From contig JBBIME010000015.1 of NCBI GenBank assembly GCA_037444575.1, positions 58,179-122,178 of the forward strand: 64,000 nucleotides of DNA, in the 5' to 3' direction. This document shows, in pieces, positions 18,551-27,269 of the stretch. The notes under the pieces are model-generated. The model did no database searches. It was not told the DNA's origin and saw only the letters and a list, made by a program, of their open reading frames with translations. The first letter of the stretch is position 1; each line of letters starts with the position of its first letter. This stretch comes from Bacteriovorax sp037444575 (GTDB taxonomy: Bacteria; Bdellovibrionota; Bacteriovoracia; Bacteriovoracales; Bacteriovoracaceae). A program made the position numbers and the translations under genes.

Positions 18551-19030
18551 ATGAGTGAAAAAGATTCCATTCCAGGACACATCGTATTTGATCACGATGG
18601 AACACTTGTAAATACTGAGAGCTCTCCATTTATCTTGTTTAAGGGGATGCGAGAACTCTTAGTTGAGTTAAAGTCTCAACGTTTTGAACTTTATATTTGG
18701 ACGGCCAGACCTCGTCGCTCAGTTTTAGAGAGTACTAAAAGTCTGGATATCGCAAGCTTCTTTACAGAAATTTATTGTTTTGACGATGGAATTCCTAAAC
18801 CGCATCCCATGGGGCTTATGAATTTAACTGATGGAATTCCAAAAAATAAAATTCTTCATATCGGCGATAGTCCTAGTGATTTTGAAGGGGCAAAACTATA
18901 CGGAATAGAAGTCATTGCGGCTTGCTGGAACAAACCAGATCAGGTAAAAAATTACGCTGAATTAGCAGATTTTACGGCAGTCAATTTAGATGAGTGCCGA
19001 AGAATTATTAAAAGGAAATTCTATGTTTGA
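18551..19030 (+). CDS. HAD-superfamily phosphatase, overlaps ffh
   Basis: A HAD hydrolase of 159 residues when started at ATG 18551 (MSEKDSIPGHIVFDHDGT). A longer open frame reaches 18461 but crosses into the dus gene with no family resemblance. Motif I is FDHDGTLVNT (nucleophile Asp and DxD), motif II is in WTARP, a Lys precedes PHPMG, and motif IV is HIGDSPSDFEGA. There is essentially no cap domain, so the substrate may be a phosphorylated protein or a large molecule rather than a small sugar phosphate. The last 8 bases overlap the ffh start, so the two are probably translationally coupled. Confidence 0.8.
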   Translation: MSEKDSIPGHIVFDHDGTLVNTESSPFILFKGMRELLVELKSQRFELYIWTARPRRSVLESTKSLDIASFFTEIYCFDDGIPKPHPMGLMNLTDGIPKNKILHIGDSPSDFEGAKLYGIEVIAACWNKPDQVKNYAELADFTAVNLDECRRIIKRKFYV

Positions 19031-20471
19031 TACTCTAAGTGAAAAATTTTCGAATGCGTTTAAATATATTCAGGGAAAATCAAAAATCTCTGAGGAAAAT
19101 ATTGAAGAAACTTTAAAAGAAGTAAGAACCGCTCTTTTAGAGGCCGATGTTAACTTCAAAGTTGTTAAAGAATTTGTAAATTCAGTTAAAGAAAAGGCCA
19201 TTGGTGAAAAAGTTATAAAAGGCGTAAATCCTGGTGAGCAATTCGTTAAAATCATGCACGATGAGCTCGCTAAAATCATGGGCGACGCCAATGAAGAAAT
19301 TAATCTTGATCGTCCAGGGATTGTTCCTATTTTAATCGTAGGATTAAACGGGCAAGGGAAGACGACTTTCTCTGGAAAGCTGGCCTTACACCTGAAAGGA
19401 AAAAAGAAAAAAGATGTTCTTCTTGTTCCTGCTGATACTTTCCGTCCAGCTGCTAAAGCTCAGTTGCAAACACTCGCTAAACAAATTGATGTTGATTGCT
19501 ATGATTCAGATCTTTCTCTTCATCCCAAAGATCTCGTATTACTTGCGATGGAAGAGGCCAAGAAGCTTCATAAAAATGTTGTTATTATCGATACTGCAGG
19601 TCGCTTGCATGTTGATGAAGAACTAATGGGACAGCTTAAAGAAGTTAAAGCAGCCCTAGATAGCTATAAACCAGAAGTCTTAATGGTAGCAGACGCAATG
19701 ACTGGTCAAGAGGCCGTTAACGTTTCAAAAACTTTTCATGACGCCATTGGTGTAACTGGAATTGTTCTCTCTAAAATGGACTCAGATGCCAAAGGGGGAG
19801 CGGCCCTCTCTATTCGTCACGTAACAGGTGTTCCTATTCGTTACGTTTCAATGGGAGAGAAGATGAAAGATCTGGAACTCTTTCATCCTGATCGTCTCGC
19901 TAAAAGAATTCTTGATATGGGAGATGTGGTCTCACTTGTTGAAAAAGCTCAAGAAAACATCAATGAGAGTGACGCTGAATCTATGATGAAGAATTTCCAG
20001 AAAGGGAAATTCACAGTTGATGATTTTTTAAAGCAAATGGAGATGATGAATTCACTTGGCTCCATGACTTCTATTTTAAAAATGATCCCAGGAATGGGAG
20101 GAATGCTTCGCCAGATTGGCGATTTAAGCCCTGCTGAAAATGAAATGAAAAGAATGAAAATTATCATTTCATCAATGACCAAAGCAGAGCGCCAAGATTA
20201 TAAGCTCATTAAAGAATCGAGATTAAAGCGCATTGCCAGAGGTTCAGGAAACACTGAGGAATCTGTAAAGGACTTCTTAGGAAAGTTTAAGCAAATGGAG
20301 CAGATGATGAGCGGGCTTTCATCTTTAATGAAAGGTGGAGGAATTCCAGGACTTCCAGGAATGGGCCCTCAAAAAGGTTTTCGCCAAGATCCTTCTGCGA
20401 TGCCCCAAAACCCATTTGGAAAGCAAAAGAAAAAAGGAAGCAAGGGGCCATGGGGCAAGGGATATTTTTAG
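19023..20471 (+). CDS. ffh: Signal recognition particle protein Ffh
   Basis: GTPase that binds 4.5S RNA and delivers nascent membrane proteins to FtsY. 482 residues from ATG 19023, which has AAAAGGAAA upstream (an earlier in-frame ATG lies inside the HAD gene). NG domain: P-loop GLNGQGKTT near 107, PADTFRPAAKAQL, DTAGRLHVDEELM, TGQEAVNVSKTFHD, SKMDSDAKGGAAL. The Met-rich M domain follows (QMEMMNSLGSM, KMIPGMGGM, SRLKRIARGSG). The tail is Gly/Lys-rich. The P-loop is spelled GLNGQGKTT rather than the usual GLQGAGKTT or GLQGSGKTT. Confidence 0.97.
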   Translation: MFDTLSEKFSNAFKYIQGKSKISEENIEETLKEVRTALLEADVNFKVVKEFVNSVKEKAIGEKVIKGVNPGEQFVKIMHDELAKIMGDANEEINLDRPGIVPILIVGLNGQGKTTFSGKLALHLKGKKKKDVLLVPADTFRPAAKAQLQTLAKQIDVDCYDSDLSLHPKDLVLLAMEEAKKLHKNVVIIDTAGRLHVDEELMGQLKEVKAALDSYKPEVLMVADAMTGQEAVNVSKTFHDAIGVTGIVLSKMDSDAKGGAALSIRHVTGVPIRYVSMGEKMKDLELFHPDRLAKRILDMGDVVSLVEKAQENINESDAESMMKNFQKGKFTVDDFLKQMEMMNSLGSMTSILKMIPGMGGMLRQIGDLSPAENEMKRMKIIISSMTKAERQDYKLIKESRLKRIARGSGNTEESVKDFLGKFKQMEQMMSGLSSLMKGGGIPGLPGMGPQKGFRQDPSAMPQNPFGKQKKKGSKGPWGKGYF

Positions 20472-20484
20472 TCCCACAAAAGCT

Positions 20485-20513
20485 TTGACTAATTAAGCCG
20501 TTTGATTTATTTA
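20485..20513 (+). promoter_or_regulatory. Candidate sigma-70 promoter before rpsP
   Basis: TTGACT, 17 bases, TATTTA, located in the 105-bp gap between ffh and rpsP. It would let rpsP-khpA be transcribed independently of ffh. The -35 is strong, the -10 moderate. Confidence 0.35.
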
Positions 20514-20576
20514 CTTTAAATTGTTTTTTTTAATAAGACTTAGTTAAACCATAGTGAAACATTTTAGGAGATATTG

Positions 20577-20822
20577 ATGTTAACTGTTAGACTCTCACGC
20601 GGTGGTAGAAAGAATGATCCTGTTTATACAATTGTCGTAACAGACTCTCGTAAATCAAGAGATGGTGGATTCCTAGAAAAATTGGGCCAATATAACCCAC
20701 ACGACGCTACTTCATTGAAAAATGTAAAAGTTGATCGCCTTAAAGATCTTATCGCAAAAGGTGCAACTATTTCTGATACAGTAAGAACTCTTCTTAGAAA
20801 CCAAAAAATTACTCTTAACTAG
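20577..20822 (+). CDS. rpsP: 30S ribosomal protein S16
   Basis: 81 residues, normal length for bS16, opening MLTVRLSRGGRKNDPVYTIV and containing the conserved DSRKSRDGGFLEKLGQYNP. ATG 20577 is preferred over a TTG one codon upstream because TAGGAG lies at proper distance. Forms an operon with khpA as in most bacteria, but rimM, trmD and rplS, which commonly follow, are absent here. Confidence 0.97.
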   Translation: MLTVRLSRGGRKNDPVYTIVVTDSRKSRDGGFLEKLGQYNPHDATSLKNVKVDRLKDLIAKGATISDTVRTLLRNQKITLN

Positions 20823-20852
20823 TTTTTAGTTTTTAGTTTTTTGGAGTTTTCT

Positions 20853-21092
20853 ATGAGTGAATTAAAAGATCTTATCTCGTATGTAAGTAAAGCTCTGGTT
20901 GATATGCCTGAGGCAGTTCAAGTAACGGAGATTGTCGGAGAGCAGACAACGGTTATTGAGCTTAAAGTTGATAAAACTGACTTAGGTAAAATTATCGGAA
21001 AGCAGGGAAGAACTGCTCGCTCGCTGAGAACTATTTTGAATGCAGCTTCAACAAAGCTTAAGAAGCGTTCTGTCTTAGAAATTATCGAGTAA
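20853..21092 (+). CDS. khpA: KH-domain RNA-binding protein KhpA
   Basis: 79 residues from ATG 20853 (TTGGAG ribosome site). One KH domain with the GxxG loop in LGKIIGKQGRTARSL. KhpA/YlqC proteins bind RNA, often as a heterodimer with KhpB, and are usually encoded just after rpsP, as here. Followed directly by a strong terminator, so the operon ends here. Confidence 0.9.
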   Translation: MSELKDLISYVSKALVDMPEAVQVTEIVGEQTTVIELKVDKTDLGKIIGKQGRTARSLRTILNAASTKLKKRSVLEIIE

Positions 21093-21140
21093 TTATTTTC
21101 AACCATTTAGTATCTATATAGCCCATTATATGCGGCGACT

Positions 21141-21180
21141 TCAAGGAGGGGCTCCCTCCTTGATATTTCATTTTCATTTT
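21141..21180 (+). terminator. Intrinsic terminator after khpA
   Basis: Ten-base stem TCAAGGAGGG / CCCTCCTTGA with a 3-base loop (GCT), followed by T-rich TATTTCATTTTCATTTT. Confidence 0.85.
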
Positions 21181-21271
21181 CTAACTATCCGTTTTTATTT
21201 CAAATCTAAATATAACCTTCTTTATCTTGAATCTGGCTTAAGCTTTAATAAATAAAAAGCAAGGAGATCCT

Positions 21272-21649
21272 CTGAGTAAAGATAAAATTACGATACTAAT
21301 TGTGGATGATGAACTTGAACTTCTAGAGATGTATCAAGAATTTTTTGAAATGGGTGGATTTAAACCGATTGTTGCGGATTCCGCCAAAGAGGGACTTCTT
21401 CTTTTTAAAAACAACAGTGATATTCGCCTTATCATCTCTGATTGCCACATGAAAGATATGTCGGGGATTGAGTTTTTAAAGACGTTGAAAGCGACATATG
21501 GAGAAATACCTCATTTCTATTTAGCAACTGGAGATGCTGAGGAAACAAATGATTCGATTAAAATGCTTGGAGGAGCGGGCATTCTCTTGAAACCGTTTGA
21601 TCTTGATGAAATACTTAGTAGGATAAAAAAAGATTTAAATCTCTTATAG
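21272..21649 (+). CDS. Single-domain response regulator, probable CTG start
   Basis: A CheY-like receiver. Starting at GTG 21302 would remove the first beta-strand; the same frame extends upstream through acg-ata-cta-att (TILI) before VDDE, giving a complete receiver beginning SKDKITILIVDDE. The only start-like codon there is CTG at 21272, with AAGGAG five bases before it. Acidic pocket DDE, phospho-acceptor Asp in LIISDCHMKDMSG, Thr/Ser in LATGD, and Lys in LLKPF are all present. 125 residues, no output domain, so it probably acts by protein contact. The likely partner kinase is not adjacent. Confidence 0.85.
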   Translation: MSKDKITILIVDDELELLEMYQEFFEMGGFKPIVADSAKEGLLLFKNNSDIRLIISDCHMKDMSGIEFLKTLKATYGEIPHFYLATGDAEETNDSIKMLGGAGILLKPFDLDEILSRIKKDLNLL

Positions 21650-21668
21650 TATCTCGTGGACTAAGTAT

Positions 21669-23228
21669 ATGAATCGAAAAAATGAATCGCTTTCCTTAGA
21701 GCTTGCTCGTGAATTTATCTCTGTTGCTAGTGAATTTAAATTGGGAAATTTACCGACAGAAACTCCTCATCCAAAAACAGTAAATCTCTCTAGTGATGCC
21801 AAAGAAAATTTAATTCGTGCAATTGAGACGATTCAAGATATTGATCGTGACGTTTTTATTCGTCTAAAGGATTCACTGCCTGAACTTAAAAAATTAAAGG
21901 CAGATATCAAATCAACAATAGAAAATAATGGAAGAATTTTTCTTTGCGGTTGCGGAGCAACTGGAAGACTCTCACTAGCACTGGAGACTATCTGGCGGGA
22001 TCAGCATCAAAAAGACTCAAGTCGAATAGATCAAATTATAAGTTTCATGGCCGGAGGAGATGTCGCTCTCATTCATTCGGTGGAAAAATTTGAAGACTTT
22101 CCAGAGTTCGGAGAAAGACAGCTTGTTGAACTTGGATTTAAGGAAGGCGACTTACTTATTTCTTGTACAGAGGGAGGAGAGACTCCTTTTGTTATTGGAG
22201 CGACTGAAGCAGCTCTTAATATTTCTAATCGTGCTCCTTATTTTCTCTACTGCAATCCAGATGACATTCTTGTTGAGACAGCAGAGCGCTCAAAACGTGT
22301 CATCGAAAATTCAAAAATTAATAAGATCAATCTAACTGTTGGCCCAATGGCGCTAACAGGAAGTACGAGAATGCAGGCCACCACCATTTTGATGTATGCC
22401 ACTGGACTCTGTTTATGGTTTTATGATAGCGATTTTTCTTTGATTGAAATAGAACTTTCAAAGATTACAAAATTTGTAAAAGAAACTAGTTTTGATTTTC
22501 TTAGAAGTTTTATTGAGAGAGAAGCTGAAATCTATAAGAGAGGAGAGTATGTTTTCTATGAAACAGATGGAAAACTAGGCATTAGTATTCTAACAGACAC
22601 AACTGAAAGATCCCCGACGTTTAGTCTTTATCCTTTTGAAAATCAGCAATCAGCACATAAGCATCCTTCGCTTTCTTATCTGTTATTTCCCAATTCAGAA
22701 AACAGCGAATTGGCGTGGCATGAACTTCTAAAGAGGGAGCCGCGTACTTTTCATTGGGAAGAAGTGACTGATCAAACAAGCTATGAGCGTTTGATGGGAT
22801 TTGATTTTAGCAAACAACTTCTAACGTTAAGACCTACTTATTTAAACGCAAATCATTCTCATTTTAAAATTGTTTTTAATGAAAAAGAAAATGCATTGGA
22901 GTTTGCTCTTAATGAACTTTTTTTCAAACTACCACTAGGTGATTTGAACTTTTTATCAGCGCATCTCGTTTTAAAGATTGTGCTTAATAATCTATCAACT
23001 TTAATCATGGGAAGAATGGATCGCTATGAATCTAATCTCATGACTTGGGTTCGCGCCAGCAATAACAAGCTTGTTGATCGGGCTGTCCGATATGTTGATA
23101 CTCTCTTAAAGCAAAAGGGAATTAGCGTATCTTATAATGAATTGGTTTACGCTTGCTTTAGACTAAAAGAAACGACTCCAAGTGATCAGTCGTTAGTTTT
23201 GGTGATGGTTAAAGAGTTCAGTTCTTAA
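21669..23228 (+). CDS. Double SIS-domain protein, MurQ/GCKR-like
   Basis: 519 residues with sugar-phosphate isomerase (SIS) motifs of the MurNAc-6-phosphate etherase / glucokinase-regulator family: FLCGCGATGRLSLALE, FMAGGDVALIHSVEKFED, LISCTEGGETPFVIGA, and GPMALTGSTRMQATT. Bacterial MurQ is about 300 residues; this protein has about 200 more, so it resembles the longer two-SIS architecture of GCKR. The Glu in SVEKFED aligns with a MurQ catalytic Glu, but the second catalytic Glu region (after GRL) is not clearly kept. It could be an etherase in peptidoglycan recycling or a sugar-phosphate sensor. It follows the receiver gene by 19 bases. Confidence 0.75.
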   Translation: MNRKNESLSLELAREFISVASEFKLGNLPTETPHPKTVNLSSDAKENLIRAIETIQDIDRDVFIRLKDSLPELKKLKADIKSTIENNGRIFLCGCGATGRLSLALETIWRDQHQKDSSRIDQIISFMAGGDVALIHSVEKFEDFPEFGERQLVELGFKEGDLLISCTEGGETPFVIGATEAALNISNRAPYFLYCNPDDILVETAERSKRVIENSKINKINLTVGPMALTGSTRMQATTILMYATGLCLWFYDSDFSLIEIELSKITKFVKETSFDFLRSFIEREAEIYKRGEYVFYETDGKLGISILTDTTERSPTFSLYPFENQQSAHKHPSLSYLLFPNSENSELAWHELLKREPRTFHWEEVTDQTSYERLMGFDFSKQLLTLRPTYLNANHSHFKIVFNEKENALEFALNELFFKLPLGDLNFLSAHLVLKIVLNNLSTLIMGRMDRYESNLMTWVRASNNKLVDRAVRYVDTLLKQKGISVSYNELVYACFRLKETTPSDQSLVLVMVKEFSS

Positions 23229-23395
23229 GACTTTTTATTCTTATCTTCAGAGTTTTGTGAATCTTCTTTCATCCCTTCTTTGAAACCTTTAATGGATTCA
23301 CCAAGAGTTCTTCCCAATTGAGGAATTTTCTTTCCACCAAATAAGAGGATAGCAATTGCTGCAATCAATATCCCTTCACCTAATCCAATTCCCAT
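23225..23395 (-). CDS. tatA: Sec-independent translocase subunit TatA
   Basis: A 56-residue protein starting MGIGLGEGILIAAIAILLFGG: short TM helix, then the FGGKKIP hinge, an amphipathic helix (LGRTLGESIKGFKEGM) and a charged Lys-rich tail. This is the standard TatA/E layout; TatA oligomers form the twin-arginine translocation pore. GCGAGG lies upstream of ATG 23395. Its stop overlaps the convergent SIS gene stop by 4 bases. tatB and tatC are not in this window. Confidence 0.92.
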   Translation of the reverse strand: MGIGLGEGILIAAIAILLFGGKKIPQLGRTLGESIKGFKEGMKEDSQNSEDKNKKS

Positions 23396-23410
23396 GTGTA
23401 ACCTCGCTAC

Positions 23411-23929
23411 TTAATATAAACGTGAAAGTTCCATGGAATATTTTCCAGGAGCGTAATTCATAAAACGGTTTTCTTTTAATGCTTGAAACTTCTTGTCGTT
23501 AGAGCTGTATGAAGCAAACGGAAAAATTGCAATTCCTCCACGAGGAGTGAATTCACCAATGACTTCTAGGTAGTGTGGCTTCATCAATTTAGTTAGGTCA
23601 TCGCAGATTTTTTGGACACAGTCTTCATGGAAATCGCCATGATTTCTGAAGCTGAAAAGATAGAGCTTGAGTGACTTTGACTCAACCATTTCTTTATCGG
23701 CAATGTAGTTAATGAAAATTTTAGCAAAATCAGGCTGGCCTGTTTTTGGGCATAGTGAAGTAAACTCAGTGCATACAAAAGTGGTCCAAGCAATTTTTCC
23801 AGGGTGTTTGTTGTCGAAGGCTTCAAGGAGCTCTGGGGAATAAGTACTTGGGTACTCAGTTTTAGCTTCTCCAAGCTTAAAGTTTTTAAGCTCTTTAGCA
23901 TCTCTGCCAGCTGTCTTTTTTTTGACCAT
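23411..23929 (-). CDS. queF: NADPH-dependent 7-cyano-7-deazaguanine reductase QueF
   Basis: Reduces preQ0 to preQ1 in queuosine biosynthesis. 172 residues, matching the short type-I (YkvM) QueF. Visible: TEFTSLCPKTGQPDFAK with the catalytic Cys and Asp, the family motif ESKSLKLYLFSFRNHGDFHE, and FTPRGGIAIFPF. Other queuosine genes are not nearby. Upstream of tatA on the same strand with a 15-base gap, so the two may share a transcript. Confidence 0.95.
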   Translation of the reverse strand: MVKKKTAGRDAKELKNFKLGEAKTEYPSTYSPELLEAFDNKHPGKIAWTTFVCTEFTSLCPKTGQPDFAKIFINYIADKEMVESKSLKLYLFSFRNHGDFHEDCVQKICDDLTKLMKPHYLEVIGEFTPRGGIAIFPFASYSSNDKKFQALKENRFMNYAPGKYSMELSRLY

Positions 23930-24005
23930 AACATGCGCCTTTAGATAGTTAATTTGTAAACATTTTGATAATACTTATAGCATTTTATATCAGAGGAAGA
24001 AAGGT

Positions 24006-26420
24006 GTGAGTAAGACCAAAGTCGTTTTTGTTCAGTTAGGGTCTCCCAAGAGTCCAAAAGTGGGCGATGTCCGGGCCTATCTCAAAGAATTTCTGTTGGA
24101 TCCGAGAGTGGTGGATATAAATCCTCTTCTGTGGAAGATTATTTTAACGCTTTTTGTTTTGCCTTTTAGACCAAAACGATCTGCTTTTTTGTACTCTCGT
24201 ATCTGGGATGGATTGAGCTTTCCCTTAATTTCGATTACTGAAAATTTCACTAAACGCGTTCGTAGTTTTTTGACTAATTCCAACGTCGAGGTCAGTCACG
24301 CGTTCTTGCTTTCAAGTCCTAAATTGAGTGATGTGTGGAACGATTGGGAGAAAGACCCGCATCCAGCAACTAGATTGAAAATCATTCCAATGTTTCCCCA
24401 ATACTCCGAAGCAACGACTGCTTCGGCCATCGATGCTATCGGGCATGAAATAAAAAAGAGAGTGAATATTCCAGAAATTAGTATTGTCACTAATTTCCAT
24501 TCCTCAAAAGCTTTTATTGATAATAGTGTGCGAAGAATTGAAGCAGAACTTTCGAAGTTTAAGCGCGATGGAGTGAAAATTGACAAGCTCCTTATGAGCT
24601 TTCATGGAATTCAAAAAAGACGAGTTAATAACAAAGGAGATGTGTACTATCGCCATTGTTATGAAACATTTTTTCTTATCAGATCAAGACTTAAAAATAT
24701 TAGTGCAGAAAATGTTGTAATGACTTTTCAATCTCGCTTTGGAAGTGAGGAGTGGCTTACTCCATATACTGAAGATACAGTTATTGAATTGGTTAAAAAT
24801 GGAGAGAAAAATTTAGCAGTCTATTCTCCGAGTTTTGTTACAGATTGCCTGGAGACCCAAGTTGAGCTTGCCTATGAATTAAAAGAGACAGCTCACAAGT
24901 ATGGAGGAGACATCCATTATGTTCCATGTTTAAATGATGATGAATCATGGTGCCAGGATTTTTCTAGATATGTTGAGAATCTATGTCTCGCAAGTGATGA
25001 AGAATGTTCAGCTGATTTATACTTATTAGATAAAACTGATTATAAGGAATTTGAAAAAATGAGCGCAAAGGAATTAAAACAAAAATCAACGCCGCTGACT
25101 CCTGAAGCAAAGTCTTCAATTTTTATTGTAGCACTTACTATCTTTTTAGACTTAGTGGGCTTTTCAATTATCTTTCCTCTTTTTCCAAGCCTGGCAAAAC
25201 ACTATCTAACGATTGACGCTAATAATGTTTTTCTTAAAACTATCTTTGGAGCAATTCAGACTATTTCAAATTATACAACTGATACCACTAGCGTTTTTTC
25301 CGGAGTCGTTCTTTTTGGTGGAATGCTTGGAGCTCTATATTCAGGTCTTCAATTTTTTGCAGCACCACTCTGGGGAGCTTGGTCTGATAAGATCGGAAGA
25401 AAACCTGTTCTTGTTCGCTCGATGGCCGGAGCTGCTGTTGGTTATGCGATTTGGTTTTTCTCTGGATCATTCACTCTTTTGATTATTTCAAGAATTATTG
25501 ATGGAATCATGGGCGGAAACATTTCAACAGCTACTGCCGTTGTGGCGGATGTAACGACAAAAGAAAATCGATCAAAAGGTATGGCCATTATTGGAGTTGC
25601 CTTTGCTTTAGGCTTTGTCGTTGGTCCTGCTTTCGGTGGAATTTTATCATTAATTGATTTAACTAAAATGTATCCAAGTTTAATCAATTACGGGATAAAT
25701 CCTTTTTCAATGCCAGCTGCGTTTGCTTTTTGCCTCTCACTCTTTAATACATTTTGGATCATGACAAAATTTAAAGAAAGCTTACCTCCCGAAAAAAGAG
25801 GTGAGGAGACAACTGAGCGAAGTGCAAATATTTTTAAACTATTTAAACCGCTTCCTTATCCTGAAATTAATATTATCAATATGGGATACTTTCTTTTTCT
25901 TTCTGCCTTCTCTGGAATGGAATTTACTCTGACATTTTTAGCAGCTGAAAGACTTAATTATACATCAATGCAAAATGCTTACATTTTTATCTACATCGGT
26001 TTCATCATTGCCTTTGTCCAAGGTGGCGTAGTGAGAAGAAAAGCTTCAACTGTTGGGGAAAAGAAAATGTCACTGATTGGGATGTTTTCTCTTATTCCAG
26101 GACTTCTGCTCATTTCGCAGGCGTATTCAAGTGGAATGCTTTATGCGGGATTATTCTTTTTAGCGGTTGGTTCATCAATGATCATGCCTTGCTTAACTTC
26201 CCTTGTGACTATGTATACGCCAGAAGCAGAGCAGGGAAGAAGTGTTGGGATCTTTAGATCAATGGGAGCATTGGCCAGAGTCGTTGGTCCAATTCTAGCT
26301 TCCATTGCTTACTATAAATATGGAGCGTGGGCACCGTATATTTTTGGAGCAGCATTTTTATTGATGCCCATTTTAATGATTGCAAAGCTTCCAGCGAGAG
26401 CGCCAGAACACGCAGTTTAA
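24006..26420 (+). CDS. hemH: Ferrochelatase fused to a major facilitator transporter
   Basis: One 804-residue frame holds two modules. Residues 1 to about 345 are ferrochelatase: VVFVQLGSPKSPKVGDVRAY, YLKEFLLDPRVV, the active-site His in LLMSFHGIQKR near 197, and FQSRFGSEEWLTPYTED with the catalytic Glu near 247. After a short linker, residues about 370-800 are an MFS transporter of about twelve TM helices with the loop 2-3 motif GAWSDKIGRKPVLVR and SRIIDGIMGGN, like TetA/YajR drug exporters. Start GTG 24006 follows GAGGAAGAAAG. The fusion suggests haem made by the first half may be moved by the second, but the transport substrate is unproven. Confidence 0.9.
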   Translation: MSKTKVVFVQLGSPKSPKVGDVRAYLKEFLLDPRVVDINPLLWKIILTLFVLPFRPKRSAFLYSRIWDGLSFPLISITENFTKRVRSFLTNSNVEVSHAFLLSSPKLSDVWNDWEKDPHPATRLKIIPMFPQYSEATTASAIDAIGHEIKKRVNIPEISIVTNFHSSKAFIDNSVRRIEAELSKFKRDGVKIDKLLMSFHGIQKRRVNNKGDVYYRHCYETFFLIRSRLKNISAENVVMTFQSRFGSEEWLTPYTEDTVIELVKNGEKNLAVYSPSFVTDCLETQVELAYELKETAHKYGGDIHYVPCLNDDESWCQDFSRYVENLCLASDEECSADLYLLDKTDYKEFEKMSAKELKQKSTPLTPEAKSSIFIVALTIFLDLVGFSIIFPLFPSLAKHYLTIDANNVFLKTIFGAIQTISNYTTDTTSVFSGVVLFGGMLGALYSGLQFFAAPLWGAWSDKIGRKPVLVRSMAGAAVGYAIWFFSGSFTLLIISRIIDGIMGGNISTATAVVADVTTKENRSKGMAIIGVAFALGFVVGPAFGGILSLIDLTKMYPSLINYGINPFSMPAAFAFCLSLFNTFWIMTKFKESLPPEKRGEETTERSANIFKLFKPLPYPEINIINMGYFLFLSAFSGMEFTLTFLAAERLNYTSMQNAYIFIYIGFIIAFVQGGVVRRKASTVGEKKMSLIGMFSLIPGLLLISQAYSSGMLYAGLFFLAVGSSMIMPCLTSLVTMYTPEAEQGRSVGIFRSMGALARVVGPILASIAYYKYGAWAPYIFGAAFLLMPILMIAKLPARAPEHAV

Positions 26421-26423
26421 TAT

Positions 26424-27062
26424 CTAGCTTAAAAATGGATTGTATCTTTTTTCAATGCCTATAACAGTTGCAGGGCCATGCCCTGCGATGACTTGAGTAT
26501 CTTCCGGTAAAGTCAGAAGTTTCTCTTTGATTGATTTTATGATGAGTTTTGAGTCTCCACCCAGTAAATCGGTTCTTCCAATTGATTGTTGAAAAAGTGT
26601 ATCGCCCGCAAAGAGTTGAGGCTTCTCAAAATACTCACTGTAAAAACAGCAGGAGCCTGGAGTGTGGCCCGGAGTATGGAGAGTGGTGAGAAATGTATTG
26701 ATCTCACTATCATCAAACTTAAAAGTCTGTCCTTCTTCTAGGTATTCATCAATTGGTTTAGGATTTCCTACACGTTCGCCGAAAAACATTCCTTGCTGCG
26801 GGAGCATTTGATAAAGAAATTCATCTGCTTTGTGAAGATGAATTGTCGCTCCAGTGGCAAGGCTTACTTCCGTTGATCGACCAATATGATCAAAGTGAGC
26901 GTGAGTGTGCAGAAGTTTTTTTACGTTGATGTTTAAATCTTTTACTTTTTTTAATACGGCATCGTGATCGTTGCCAGGATCGATAATAATGGCCTCTTTG
27001 GTATTCTCAGAAAAAAGAATAGAGCAGTTGCAGGCATAAGTGCCCACGGGAAAGCTTATCAA
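26424..27062 (-). CDS. MBL-fold hydrolase (glyoxalase II-like)
   Basis: 212 residues with the metal-binding motif HTHAHFDH at 52-59, HTPGHTPGSCCFY, AGDTLFQQSIGRTD with the bridging Asp, and a C-terminal AGHGPATVIGIEKRYNP His. This is the YcbL/GloB-type metallo-beta-lactamase fold with two metals; such proteins hydrolyse S-lactoylglutathione or other thioesters. Length fits the short YcbL-type group rather than full GloB (about 250). Convergent with the ferrochelatase fusion with 3 bases between stops. Confidence 0.88.
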   Translation of the reverse strand: MISFPVGTYACNCSILFSENTKEAIIIDPGNDHDAVLKKVKDLNINVKKLLHTHAHFDHIGRSTEVSLATGATIHLHKADEFLYQMLPQQGMFFGERVGNPKPIDEYLEEGQTFKFDDSEINTFLTTLHTPGHTPGSCCFYSEYFEKPQLFAGDTLFQQSIGRTDLLGGDSKLIIKSIKEKLLTLPEDTQVIAGHGPATVIGIEKRYNPFLS

Positions 27063-27269
27063 ATTAAGTGAATTCTTCTTTAGTGTATTTATTGAGACCC
27101 CTTTAATAATAATTTACGGTGAAAGCTTAATACACATAGGAAAAACCTCAATAATTAAAGCTTTCGCATGTAAAAACTATAGGATATTGAGAAAAAATGA
27201 GGACTTATTTGAGTCTAATTCCTGACTATGATAACTAGAGTGAAGCCGTATTGGCCATTAGAGGATAGC

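Noticed and set aside
27121..27165. Inverted repeat GAAAGCTT / AAGCTTTC upstream of the phospholipase D gene
   Set aside because: 29-base loop and short arms; could be chance in A/T-rich sequence.
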